NCBI GenBank assembly: GCA_018907035.1
Contig: JACCIC010000297.1
Location: 1 to 64,000, forward strand
Direction of reading: 5' to 3'
Length of the DNA: 64,000 nt
From: Sycobia sp. Sy_11
Lineage: Eukaryota > Arthropoda > Insecta > Hymenoptera > Epichrysomallidae
Positions 1-10,586 of the stretch are shown piece by piece; the first letter of the stretch is position 1, and each line of letters begins with the position of its first letter. The notes beneath the pieces are model-generated. The model was not told where the DNA came from, searched no databases, and saw only the letters and a program-made list of their open reading frames with translations. Both the position numbers and the translations under genes were made by a program.

Positions 1-61
1 TATTTTTCATGTATATATTTCAGAAAGTAATAAAAAATAAACTTTATGGAAAAGTATATTT

Positions 62-145
62 TCATACAATGTTCATACATTGTTCATACTTTTTCATACT
101 TTTTTCATACTTTTTCATACTTTTTCATACTTTCTTATACTTTTT
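62..145. repeat. Short TTCATAC-type tandem repeat
   Basis: A run of about eight imperfect copies of a 10-11 base pyrimidine-rich unit (core TTCATACTTT). It ends 12 bases before a splice acceptor-like TTCCAG, so it may serve as the polypyrimidine tract of an intron, but it can also be simple low-complexity sequence. Confidence 0.6.
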
Positions 146-157
146 TTCTAATTCCAG

Positions 158-356
158 AATTACATCTGATATGGAGGAGGAGCTACATTGTCCATCATTG
201 CAAACATTGCAGAGTGAAGGTCAAAATGTGATTTGCCACAACCATCCATTATGCAGCCGAAGTATACCAATGTGTGCGATACGGAATGTCACAATAATGC
301 GTACATGCTTGCAAAATTATTTGAGTGGAAAGTATGGACGAGATGAAATTGACTAA
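158..356 (+). CDS. Possible terminal exon of an unrecognised host gene
   Basis: A pyrimidine-rich tract ends in TTCCAG, then about 65 codons run open to a TAA at 354-356. An AATAAA polyadenylation-type signal follows at about 400. The peptide is not low complexity. It has six cysteines and two histidines spread over roughly 35 residues (an HCP start, then CHNHPLC, then two further Cys), which could bind metal, and ends in an acidic RDEID tail. I do not recognise the family. The upstream exons would lie left of the window. Seen: open frame, acceptor, poly(A) signal. Inferred: that it is transcribed. It could be a chance frame in AT-rich DNA, though its composition differs clearly from the flanks. 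Confidence 0.33.
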
Positions 357-542
357 AAATAGCATTATTGTAAAATGAAATTTGTAAAAAAATTATATTA
401 ATAAATACTATATATCTTGAAAAAATCAGATTGGTAATTTTTATTTCAATTATTAATATTATTCTATAATATAAATTTTTATATTATATTATTCCTATAA
501 TTTTTTTTTTTTTTTAGTTTTTAAATAATTTAAAAAATATAT

Positions 543-905
543 TGAAGTAATTTAATAAAATAAAAAATAAATAGTAAATCAATGAAAACAATTTTAAAAA
601 TGAATGAAAAAAATTTGATACTATCAATTTTTTAAAAATAAAAAGAAATAAGTCAAAAAATAATGAAGTAATTTAATAAAATAAAATAACTAAATAGTAA
701 ATAAATGAAAAAATAATTTTTTAAATGAATGAAAAAAATTTGATACTATCAATTTTTTAAAAAATAAAAAAAAAATAAGTCAAAGAATAATGAAGTAATT
801 TAATAAAATAAAATAACTGAATAGTAAATAAATGAAAAAATAATTTTTTTAAATGAATGAAAAAAATTTGATACTATCAATTTTTTAAAAATAAAAAAAA
901 ATGTT
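543..905. repeat. AT-rich tandem array, three ~124 bp units
   Basis: Three near-identical copies starting at 543, 664 and 791 (TGAAGTAATTTAATAAAATA at each start). Each contains GATACTATCAATTTTTTAAA. Periods are 121 and 127 bases, differing only in A/T run length. No coding potential. Confidence 0.85.
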
Positions 906-1016
906 TTATATACTATTCTTGAATACAAAAACTGTTTCAATTTATTTAATTAATGATATTATTATTTTATTAATTATGATGAAATTATTTTTTTTTGTTG
1001 ACAAGAGATAATGTAA

Positions 1017-1740
1017 ATGTACTATTATATAATTATTATTGTTAATTAATTAATTATTAATATACGTTCTTTATTCTATGAGAAAAGGTAGGATAAAAGG
1101 TAAAAACATCATAATTTTGTTTTTTTCCATTTCTTATTTATTTTTATTTATTTTTTTTTACAATACACTTTCTGTAATTTTTTCATTCAATTTATTTCAT
1201 ATATTGAATATATATTGAATATATATATATATTGAATAATTTTATTCATATATTTTTATACATTACTATTATTATATATTATAAATGTACTATTATATAA
1301 TATTATTGTTAATTAATTAAATTATTATTAATGTACGTTCTTTATTCTATGAGGAAAGGTAGGATAAAGGTAAACCATCATAATTTTGTTTTTTCACATT
1401 TCTTTATTTATTTTTTTTACAATACACTTTCTTTAATATTTTCATACATTTTTTATTCATATATTGAATATATATATTGAATAATATATATTCATATATT
1501 TTCATACATTACTATTATTATATATTATAATCTACTATTATATAATTATTACTGTTAATTAATTTAATTATTATTAATGTACGTTCTTTATTCAATAAGG
1601 AAAGGTAGGATAAAAGGTAAAACGTCATAATTTTGTTTTTTCCACTTCTTTAGTTATTTTTATTTATTTTCTTTTACAATACACTTTCTTTAATATTTTC
1701 ATACATTTTTTTATTTTTATCTATACACATTACATATACA
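1017..1740. repeat. AT-rich tandem array, ~250-268 bp units
   Basis: Copies start at about 1017, 1285 and 1531, each beginning with a TACTATTATATAAT-type block. A conserved block follows (ACGTTCTTTATTCTATGAG, then AAAGGTAGGATAAA), then TTTACAATACACTTTCT. The third copy is partial. The internal GGTAGGATAAA block is better conserved than its AT-rich surroundings. No open frame. Confidence 0.8.
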
Positions 1741-1775
1741 TATTACATATAAATATACTTATTATTCAATATTAT

Positions 1776-2574
1776 TCAATTTAATTGCATTTTTTTTTCT
1801 AATCTTACATCTTGCACTATCCTTGGCTGCGCTGGGGGAAGTTCGGCGTTGATTTCCTCAACGCTCGAGCAGCTTGAATATCGCATACTTGCGATGGATG
1901 GGCTGCGGCTGTGATGCTGCGTCATCTTCGGCGTTTTAGGACGGCTTCGTGTTCTTCCCTTCCTCACCGAACGGCTCCTTGACCGTTTGCGATGCCCATC
2001 GCTTCCATTCTTCGTCCCTATAACAGATAAACAAAAAATCATACATATTAATATTAATTAAATATAAAATTAAATATATTTTAAAATTATATATATAAAT
2101 AAATATATTATTTAATATTTATATTATATAATATATTGTATAAATTATATATAAATAAATATATTTAAAATAGAAGAATATTATAACAAATTATTATTCC
2201 TTACCTCCATCTAGCTTTTCGAATAATTCCGCGAATTTGACCGCTTGACGGATGGCTTCCGTTATCTCCTGCGCTCTTCGATAGAGCGCTTTCCAGTCGG
2301 TTGCGGTGCCTGGAAATCTGCAACTTGCCTCTTCTTCAAGGCAGGGCGTTACAGCCCTTGTCAGTGACGCTGCGACAATTGAAATTGGCGTCGTCGGCCG
2401 CGCATCCTCCTCCTCATGTTCTTCCTCCCCAAACAGGTCGATTGATTTCAAGTACTTCCCCCTGCTTCGGGGAGCCTTTTCCACAGCAGGCAGCCGCTTC
2501 CCGGTGCTGATGCTGTTGCTGTTGTTGTTGCCGTTGCTTCTGCTGCTGCCTGCCGTGCTCACAGCTACCTTCAT
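1776..2574 (-). CDS. Two-exon host gene candidate with SR-rich C-terminus
   Basis: Exon 1 runs 2574-2205 from an ATG and ends at a good donor (GGAG/GTAAGG). Exon 2 starts at 2017 after TTATAG. The split glycine codon joins the two frames exactly, which supports real splicing. The product is about 200 residues. It starts with a Ser/Asn-rich segment, then an acidic GEEEHEEED patch near residue 50. A helical WKALYRRAQ segment follows near residue 95. The tail is basic and Arg/Ser-rich (HRKRSRSRS). Exon 2 can read to a stop at 1776-1778, or may splice on at GAT/GTAAGA near 1809. The SR-like tail suggests a nuclear or RNA-binding role, but that is inference and I recognise no family. The GC-richer coding blocks stand out from AT-rich flanks. 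It may instead be a lineage-restricted or element-derived gene. Confidence 0.5.
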
Positions 2575-2771
2575 TTTTCTAATTTTTAATATTATTAATC
2601 TTTGAAATTTGAAGGCAGATTGTGATGGAAAAACTGACTGCGATTACGCTTTTATACAGTTTTCCAGTGCTGACCTTTTATGAGAAAACGTTTCTATTGG
2701 TTAAAAAAAAAAAAGAAGAACCGCCTTCGTTTACTATCTTATGGGAAGGATGGTTCACCCCTTCTACTTTG

Positions 2772-3023
2772 ATGCAAGAAAATTTTTCTCATTGGTGCTG
2801 GAGCACAAGTTTTCTCCTCCCTCCTTGATAATCCATCCCCCTCCCACCACTTACTTGTATGGTGATCGGTTAGATTTTTCTGATGGACCAAATGAAAATT
2901 GTAACCTCCTGCCTCTCAGCCACGGCAAAGCGTATATTATTCCTCATTGGTGGAGGAAGACAAATTTTCTCCTCCCTCTGAGACTCGGTGAAGCGTACGT
3001 TACTCGTCATTGGTGGAAATTGT
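2772..3023. repeat. Degenerate short duplications
   Basis: Three related blocks, each with a form of TCATTGGTGG and two with TTTTCTCCTCCCTC, at about 2772-2822, 2924-2987 and 2989-3023. They lead into the 300 bp array that follows and may be its eroded outermost unit. The frames across them look incidental. Confidence 0.5.
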
Positions 3024-3187
3024 ATCACTCCAAACGCAATAATGAGCTAAGCGTGCGCCTAGCAAAGACAAAATTTTTCCCCACAATCGCTGGCTATAAT
3101 CTTTCTAATGACCTGTCTATCTCGTATGATCTATGATTTTAGGCGGTTTCACGTTCTTCTTTATTCGAGCGAGAAAGCGTAGCACTA

Positions 3188-4330
3188 ATAAAGAAAAAAT
3201 ACCTCGCTTCCAGCATTTAATATGATCTCACCTGTTCCTTATAACAATACTCATCTATAACCATTAGCGATAAGCGGATTAAACTATATGATCAGTCACC
3301 CTCGGTCAGTATATCGAGAGGCGCACGTGTTCGCCTCTCCTCCGACCTACTTTTCCATGTTCCTGCGAAGAAATAAACCATTTGAAAATAGAACGCCTAT
3401 ATGCTGGTTTCCCACAGTCACTCTTTGGATTTCCAATCGCATTGATGTTGTATTCTACCGAAATCATAAAGATTTAAAGCGAGGGAGTGACAAAGAAAAA
3501 TAGAAACATGATCTTGCTTCAGTATATCGTATTGTCTCCCGTGTTTGCTATAACAATAGACATTTATAACCATCAACGGAAAGCGCATTACCCTAATTGA
3601 TGAGTTAACCTCAGTCAGTTGGTCAAGAGGTGCACGTGCTCGCCTCTCGTCAGACCCGCTTTCACATGCTCCTTCCAAACAGTGTACCTTTTCGAAAATA
3701 GAACTATACGTTGGTTTCCCGCAGTCACTCCCTTCTTTTCAATCGCAAGGATATTATACTCGGTCGAAATCAACAAGATACAAATCTAGAGAGTTACAAA
3801 GAAAAAGAAAATCATCTTGGTTATAGTTATCCTAATTGATGAGTTCACCTCGGTCTTGCACGTGCATCTGCGGCAAGCGCATTAGAACAGGTAAGCGGAT
3901 TATACTAATGAGGGTGCAGGGGGGAGGGGGGGCGTGAGCCCGGCAAAGAAAAATAAGTCGCTTTCAGTATTGGTGTACCTGTTTTCTATAACGATAGACA
4001 TTCATAACCACCAACGCAAAGTGCATTATGACTTTAAGCAGATTATACTGATTGACAACGGTCTAACTCACTTGCACCAGTGTCTGCCTCTATTCCGACC
4101 CTTTCCCATGCTTTTCCGAGAAGTGGGCCTCTTTCAAAATAGATACTTGTACTCTGGTTTTCCATACTCACTCCCTTTTACAAACGCATAGATATTATCC
4201 TCGATCGACACTAAGAGGATGCAAGGTGTGGGAGCGGCAAAGAAAAATAACTCGCTTTCAGTATACAGTATATGGGCAAGCATTTTCTGTAATAATAGAT
4301 AGCCATCAACGGTGTTCGCTTTTCTCACAC
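3188..4330. repeat. Degenerate tandem array, ~300 bp units
   Basis: Units begin with AAAGAAAAAT at about 3188, 3492, 3797 (short, rearranged), 3942 and 4238 (partial). Each full unit keeps the same ordered landmarks. These are a CTCGCTTTCAGTAT-like start, TATAACAATAGACAT, ATAACCATCAACG, a CGCCTCTC block, GAAAATAGA, GGTTTCCC followed by CAGTCACTC, and AATCGCA. The first unit has a hairpin at about 3315-3338 with GAGAGGCG and CGCCTCTC arms around CACGTG. Divergence between units is high (roughly a quarter of bases by eye), so the array is old. No conserved frame or promoter. I do not recognise it as a known satellite. Confidence 0.7.
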
Positions 4331-4489
4331 GCATATTAAATTTTCATCGTGAAGAAATATCACTCGGCTCAAATGTAATGAATGGAAATGATGAAACGAG
4401 TCGTTCCCCATCTCTCTCTCATTATCTAATATAGCGAGAGCGGCATCGTTTTTGGGAGGTGACCTCATTCTCTATACATTACAATATGC

Positions 4490-4605
4490 AGGGGGGCTCA
4501 GCACAGTTTTCAAGGGGGGGAGGTGTGCTTGAATGCCCACAGGGCCAAAGCACAGATTTCAGGGGGGGAGAGTGTGCCAGAATGCCCATGTGCTAGAATG
4601 CCCAT
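4490..4605. repeat. G-rich direct repeat pair
   Basis: Two copies of a roughly 45 base unit: GCACAG, then TTTCA, then a run of seven G, then GTGTGC and GAATGCCCA. A third GAATGCCCA follows. It lies just before the decayed Polinton integrase and could be part of that element's end, but no matching inverted copy was found at the far side. Confidence 0.55.
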
Positions 4606-4781
4606 AGCCTATCTACTGAACTGGAATCGAAACTGAACACTCTTAATGGCTTACATAATCGATTCAAATATGGTGTTACATATATGGTTAATAATGTGAA
4701 TAGTATTGAAAAAAAATGGAAAGGAAAAATCCATTGGCAAATTCACCGAAGCCAAAGTCAAAAATAACTACGTCATAAAGT

Positions 4782-5654
4782 TGATAAAGAGCTGCACAAA
4801 CCTGCTCCTCGCAGATACAAGCGAAGAAAATATAATATACTTGATGTAGATGAGACGTAGCAAGCAGATCTTGTATAAATGATGCCTTACTTTAAGGAGA
4901 ATAAAGGATTTCGTTACTTACTCACTGTTAAAGTCAAAGAGTGGAAACGATGTTACTTTGACGGTGAAAATGATATTGAAACAAGCACTAGTACTATAGA
5001 GTCTTCAAACCCATCAAGGAAAAAAATTTTACAATTTGAACTTTCAAAATATTATGAAAAAATATTAGATAGATCTATACTTTCACACAGTAATTTTCAT
5101 GCAAGTATTAGTAAACGTTTTAATAGAACATTACAAAATGCAATATGGATACAATTCGGCAAACAAGGAAACTACAAATGGATAGATATCCTACCAGATT
5201 GACTGGAAACGTACAATTCAAAAACATCGAACAATAGGAATTGAGCCTGAAAATATAAAGGCAAGAAAATGAACGGGAGATGATACTTTAATGTTTAAGA
5301 TGATACTTTAATAGATGTTACTATGGGAAAAACTAAAATACAATGTTGGAGATAATGTACGAATAAGTAAAATCAAACATATTTTTGAACATGACTACAC
5401 ACCAAATTCCGTCTATTGAAATTTTTACAATAACAAAAGTTGTAAAAACTAATGCAGTAAATTATCACGATAAAGATTATTGCGATAAGTCTGTATATGG
5501 ACGTTTTTATGAAACTGGTATACAACACACTAGGTATCGTGAAATTTATCTAGTAGAAAAAGTTCTAAAAAAACGTGGTAACCGCGTATCTATTAAATGG
5601 TTAGGATTCAATGGTGAGTATAATAATTGGATAAATAAAGAAGAAATTTATTAA
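4782..5654 (+). pseudogene. Polinton/Maverick integrase, decayed
   Basis: Retroviral-type integrase of a Polinton (Maverick), the large self-synthesising DNA transposons, which would catalyse strand transfer of the element ends. Recognisable pieces in order: the pre-core KYKRR-like stretch, QADLV with the first acidic residue, KGFRYLLTVK, a KRFNRTLQNAIW block and WIDILP at 4879-5202. A VGDNVRISKIKHIF-like stretch comes next. The chromo-like end at about 5560-5654 has IKWLGF and NNWI. Breaks seen: stops on both sides of QADLV, at least two frameshifts between 5200 and 5400, and Lys where the family has the third catalytic Glu, just before RFNRT. Known family traits are from memory of Polinton integrases. 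A dead copy. Confidence 0.75.
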
Positions 5655-6213
5655 ATACATAATATAATATAAGTAAAATATATGGATCGGTGTAAGGTGA
5701 CTAGATTCAAAGTAAATAAGAAAGACACTATATGATGATTATAATATTTATTCATGTAATTAAGCTATACATAAATTTTTTAACAAATAAATAACGAAAA
5801 GAAATGAAACTATGTGCTTTATAATTACTTTAAATTTTTATTTAAACTTAAAATAGATGCCATCCTGTTATATTATAAATAAACAAAGCGTATTCGCATT
5901 GTTAGGAATATTTATAAAAATTTTTTGATTTTATGGTAAAAATATTTGAAGGTTGTTGTTCAGCTCCACAACGACATTGGTGCTGTATCTTGGGGAGACT
6001 TGCTTAAGAATATCACCATGATTATTATTTATTATTATTATTTTCCTTCAATTCTGAATATTTCTTCCTTGGAAAGAACTCACTCACAGAAATTTTATTT
6101 AGAGTGGGTAAGTCCGTTCTAAAAAAAAATTTTTTTCTCCTTAATTCTATCAAAAAATTAATTTTTTTGTAAGAGTAAATTAACTAAGAATTTTACCTTA
6201 TTAGACTAGTCTT
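5655..6213. other. AT-rich spacer inside the Polinton
   Basis: No gene recognised. On the minus strand a short frame near 5945-6025 reads ILKQVSPRYSTNVVVEL, which is not low complexity and may be a scrap of a Polinton structural gene. I cannot assign it. Confidence 0.4.
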
Positions 6214-6474
6214 TTATTTCTTTGGAGAAGAAATGAATCGGTTCGATTGCTCCAAGAGTTTCTCATCGTTATCCGACTGTCCATATAGCTGATCCTCCAT
6301 CATAATTTTTGCCACTTACATTGCCTCATAGAGGAAATTTCTTCTCTCGGCTTCAACTAAGCTTATCTCTTCCAAAACTTCCAAGATTTTTTCAGGATTC
6401 CATTCGTGTATTAATTCATCTGATATATTATACTCAAAGCTTATTGGTTCACCTTGACTGCTATAAAACGTCAT
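6214..6474 (-). pseudogene. Unrecognised small frame beside the Polinton polymerase
   Basis: Starting from ATG at 6474, a frame of 52 codons reaches a TAA at 6318-6316. The same frame then continues open for 33 codons to a TAA at 6216-6214. The peptide is acidic and helix-prone (ISDELIHEWNPEKILEVL, then AERRNFLYEAM, later EKLLEQSNRF). The first ATG overlaps the last codons of the polymerase pseudogene. The internal stop lies in ATGTAAGT, which would also fit a splice donor. I do not recognise the product. It may be a small Polinton gene broken by one stop, or a host exon. Confidence 0.35.
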
Positions 6475-6974
6475 CCTCCTCTTGCTCCACCATTAACTAA
6501 AATACTGTGGATTTTACTCTGTAAACCAATAAATCCCATAATGATTTTTCCATTATATTTATCTTTCATTAGTGCAGGAACTATTTTATTTTTACGTGAA
6601 CTGCTACACTGATTATTTTCATCATCATCAGAAGTATCAAATCTATGAATGTCTTCTTTCATTATTCGATAGATATCAATGTCCTATACTTCATATATCA
6701 ATCTGTCAGTGGCAATATATAAAAGATTAGACTTTTCGCGCAGTCGCTATTTCATTTAAGAGTAGTCAAAATCATAGACTAATGTCTTTGATAAATTGAC
6801 GATACAACGCCTAACGTATATAGGTTTTTTGATCGTTACACATATTCTTTCAGCCGAATGGCAACTAAATTTTCAGCCAAAATTGCACAGCTATAATAAT
6901 TATATAGAGATATTCGTGCATCTATTCCATATAGACCAGAGAATTTAGTTACTAAACGTAAATCAACGCGAGAA

Positions 6975-6978
<4 letters not shown>

Positions 6979-7037
<59 letters not shown>
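6979..7037. repeat. (CT)n microsatellite
   Basis: About 29 CT dinucleotides, with shorter TC tracts on either side (6968-7051). It interrupts the decayed polymerase region. Confidence 0.95.
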
Positions 7038-7041
<4 letters not shown>

Positions 7042-9586
7042 CTCTCTCTCAATGGATTCTCCATAAACAGCATTAATTAACAGTTTATAAAAGAGTTTTT
7101 CAAACTTATTTTTTCAATGCTTCGATTATAATTATTTAGTTCAACATATGGTTTTACCCAGGGTTTCTGTTCAAAACTCAAAATTCTATGTACTTTTCAT
7201 TCGAAGACCACTGTCGGTCGCTTGCTTAAGGGCACGGTAATGAATTATATACCTTTTTTATCCTTCAATGTAGTAAGAAGTTTTTTCTGTTTTGAACCAG
7301 ACGAAGTACGATGCTCTACACAAAAAGGAAAATCATATTTGTCATGTATTTCATCAGGATACTCCAAATATACTTTAGCAATATAAACTATACCAGAATT
7401 TGATGGTGTATTGAAAAAGTCTCGATTTGATTCATATTCAATCCACTTAAATTTTCCAATTGGTAAATGCTGTACCATCGCTAATCCATACAGATTATTA
7501 ATATCATAATATAAAAGTGTCTTTATTTTATTTTTTTCATCGTATGATGATCCCATGTATGGATTATTTGCCTTCGCATATCGATTGCAACACTGACTTA
7601 TTTCACCTCGAATGTCTGATTCAACAAATAATAGCATGTCAACATCTGTTAAAAGCTTTAATTCTACTTTCATCATTTTAAGAGCTGCTGAAAATATTAA
7701 TCCTGGTGTAGTGTAAAAGTGAGGACATAAGCCATAGGCTTTAATAGATATATTCAGAAAACATTTGAAGACATCCGCTAATAGTAGAATATCCGTTTTA
7801 AGTATAAATCTGAGTACTCTCCTAATTTATTATAAAATTCATTTTTCATCGTCAGTTTTGTAGTTAATAATTTATCTAGTCCATCTACAAAATCGTAAGG
7901 AAATATGCCTTTACGTTTAATAAGATCAGTATTTTCATTTGAGAATCCATCTAATTGAAATTTCTTGATTACTATTGATTTATTATTTACATATGATGCA
8001 AGTTTCTCTAAGGATACTTGTACAAATCACTAGGAATCTATAAATCTAAAACTTACGTCATAGTCATTCACATACTTTGTGAATATAATATATTGCTCCT
8101 TGTTACGAGGTATTAGCCTAACTCGACCATTTATCAATGAAGAAGTTCCAATTTCTTTTAAAATAAAATGTCTTTCATAAATGAGATTATGAAAAATGAC
8201 GGGAATAAATTTCGAGGATTTATAGTTCAAATTGCATGAATTATGTCAAGCACCTCTAAACGCAAAGAGAAAAAAATTAATTTATAAAAAAAATCTGCAA
8301 AAAAATTTATTTTTCTTTATCTAAAAAAAGAAAAAACTTACCTTCTGATAAGATGACAATGATCTCGTACTGCCAGTTGCTCATCTCGGAATGGTTTGCG
8401 ACATATATGGCAAACGATGGACGACTAAAAAGATAATTCTTCAAGATCTGTGAGTTTCATTGGTTTTGGGTTATAATAGAGATTGATCAATCTGCTCACA
8501 ATTGATTTCAGTTTACGAACAAACGATTGTGCAGGTCTCTCGTAGTCTAGACTTTTCCGTCTATATAATTTGCAAGCAGGTAATTTATCGTCAAAACTAC
8601 ATTTTTAACAGAAGCCTGTACTGTCGGCTTCGTGAAGTTGGAAAGTAGTCTCATTTTCTGTAGGGTTTAATAAACATTTAAAATTTGCGTAAATTATACA
8701 ATGTACTTTTTCACTTTTATTATAATCTTCAAATTTTAAAATATTATCAGTTTGGCAAATATATTCGATAATCGTTAATATTTTTACAAAGATTTTCATG
8801 ATTTTGTAGACTTTCCTGACTATAAAAATATTGCAAACATCTTTCAAAAGGTGTAATTTTTATGAGTCTTACTCACTTGTGAAGCTAAAAGTCTGGATAT
8901 ACTTTTAATCGAAACACAATGAAATTTTAGCACATTTCCACTATTATCAGTAATATTATTTTCTTGCTACTCGTCTATCTAGAAAATCTTGAATGAGGAG
9001 AATATTTGCATGTTTCTCCTTCTTGATTAATGAAATATGACAAGGTGATATTTTATATTTGGATTCGTACTTCCTAAGCATATAAACATTTACTGAAATA
9101 TTATTTAATTTTTCTAATTTTGAAAAAGCTATTAGTTTTACGGGAAATTCTGCCATCAAAGTTCAAATTCTTTGCATTTTTATTATAATTATGAACTCTT
9201 TGAGGATTCTTTTCATTAGGATGTAATTTTGGAATAATAGCCTATTTGGAGCATTATTTATCAGTATTATGAACATTGGCACATGCTCTTTTTGGTGCTA
9301 TGAACTTTGCGAGGGGAATATATGATCTTTCCTTGTGAGGTGAAAATTATTTAATGTTACGCACAAACTTATAATAGTTTTCAATGTCCATCCGGAATCA
9401 TTTTCTTGACATTCTTCTAGATGTGCAAGAAGAGAATTTTTAATATATTCCTCCAATCATTTTTCTAAACGAATAAACATATATACTGTCGCATTCACAG
9501 ATATGAAAAATTTAATATCTATTGTTTTGTTTTCTCTCCATTTTTCTGCATGGAAAACTCTGAAAAAATCAGAATTTGCTTTTATT

Positions 9587-9591
9587 GCACT
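9587..9591. repeat. BEL target-site duplication, left copy (GCACT)
   Basis: GCACT directly before the left LTR, repeated directly after the right LTR at 17326-17330. Five bases is a usual length for BEL/Pao insertions. Confidence 0.85.
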
Positions 9592-10555
9592 TATAACAGA
9601 CGAGAACTGGATTTGGGATAATGTGTTAGGAGAATAAAAGTTAAAATATAAATGCAAAGCACAAAGAACTTTATTAATAATGTTATTACGACGATGTGTA
9701 CAGTTGGAAAGCTGACGCGAATAGAATGCCGCTCGAGCCTCGATAGCTTACTTTATACATCGCTTACCCCATAAAAAAAAGGGCATCGGACACCACGGTC
9801 CTTCGCCGATTCCGATATATGTATACTCGGGCGCGCAACTTTGGGCTCTCTACGGCTTCGCTACAGAGAACCTCATCAACACATTTACGTTGAGGTTTAT
9901 AGCCTTCACGGCCACGAGTTTTTTTCAACACATTTTCTCGTGCACATATATTCGGAAAGAATAGTCGCGAGCCTCGGATAAACCCGGCCCGCACATATGG
10001 CTTCCAGGCCATGGGCGAACCCATGCACAGTCCGAGCTAGGTCGTCGAAATCCTAATCACCATAGGCCTCGTTATTTACAAAGATACTTAACTATGAATT
10101 TTAAAATACTATAAATCAATCATTTAATAATTCTAAATCTAAAGAGTATTAAATGTAATATAATATAAATTTTTTATAAAATCACATAATATAAATGACT
10201 TAAACGCTATAAAATAAATACTAAGAATCGAGCGGCTTTCGTTTCTTACAAAAATATGATAATATTCTTATTTCCGCATTCGCCCAGGTTTCAAACAATT
10301 CTGGGGAAAAGGGAAAACTCCACGAAAAACCATTTGGAAAAAATCGAGGAGAAAACCTTTTCCGAAAATAAGAATTTACAAGAAAGATAATTACATTACT
10401 TTTCTTATTCATACCCAAATAATAAATAAAAGCTTTTAGTTTTGTGTTGACAAAAAATAACACACCATTCCGCTAAAACTCGCCTAGGCGCCTTTATTCT
10501 TACATATTAAGTTAATATTAGATGTTTAAAATTATTCAAGAATCTGTCAGTAACA
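9592..10555 (-). repeat. BEL 3' LTR
   Basis: 964 bases, matching 16350-17325 almost throughout. On the minus strand it starts TGTTACTGAC and ends CTGTTATA. It differs from its partner by a few substitutions and small indels (the partner is 976 bases), so the insertion is fairly young. Confidence 0.92.
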
Positions 10556-10568
10556 ATTCTCCCCCTTG
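10556..10568 (-). promoter_or_regulatory. BEL polypurine tract
   Basis: CAAGGGGGAGAAT on the minus strand directly before the 3' LTR, the expected site for plus-strand DNA priming. Confidence 0.8.
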
Positions 10569-10586
10569 TGCAAAATTACGTTAATT

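Larger units (their letters stand above)
6484..9591 (-). pseudogene. Polinton protein-primed DNA polymerase B, decayed (main part)
   Basis: Family B, protein-primed DNA polymerase of a Polinton, the enzyme that copies the element from its ends. Reading on the minus strand, upstream blocks include FHAEKWRE and SGWTLK near 9500-9390, then FPVKLIAFSKLEKLN (9159-8956). An ICRKPF...VRDHCH zinc-site stretch lies at about 8420-8340. FIPVIFHNL at about 8210 is the start of the exonuclease-type core. TDVDMLLFVE, YAKANNPYM and YYDINNLYGLAM (7676-7245) mark the palm. IMGFIGLQSK near 6530 is the C-terminal conserved block. Many stops and frameshifts separate them, so it is not functional. A (CT)n tract sits at 6979-7037. 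The 5' end of the same frame lies beyond the inserted BEL element at 17326. Confidence 0.8.

Noticed and set aside
4373..4490. Terminal inverted repeat of the Polinton
   Set aside because: TGTAATG and its inverse occur about 110 bases apart with weak similarity between, but no matching copy was found at the far end near 17700.
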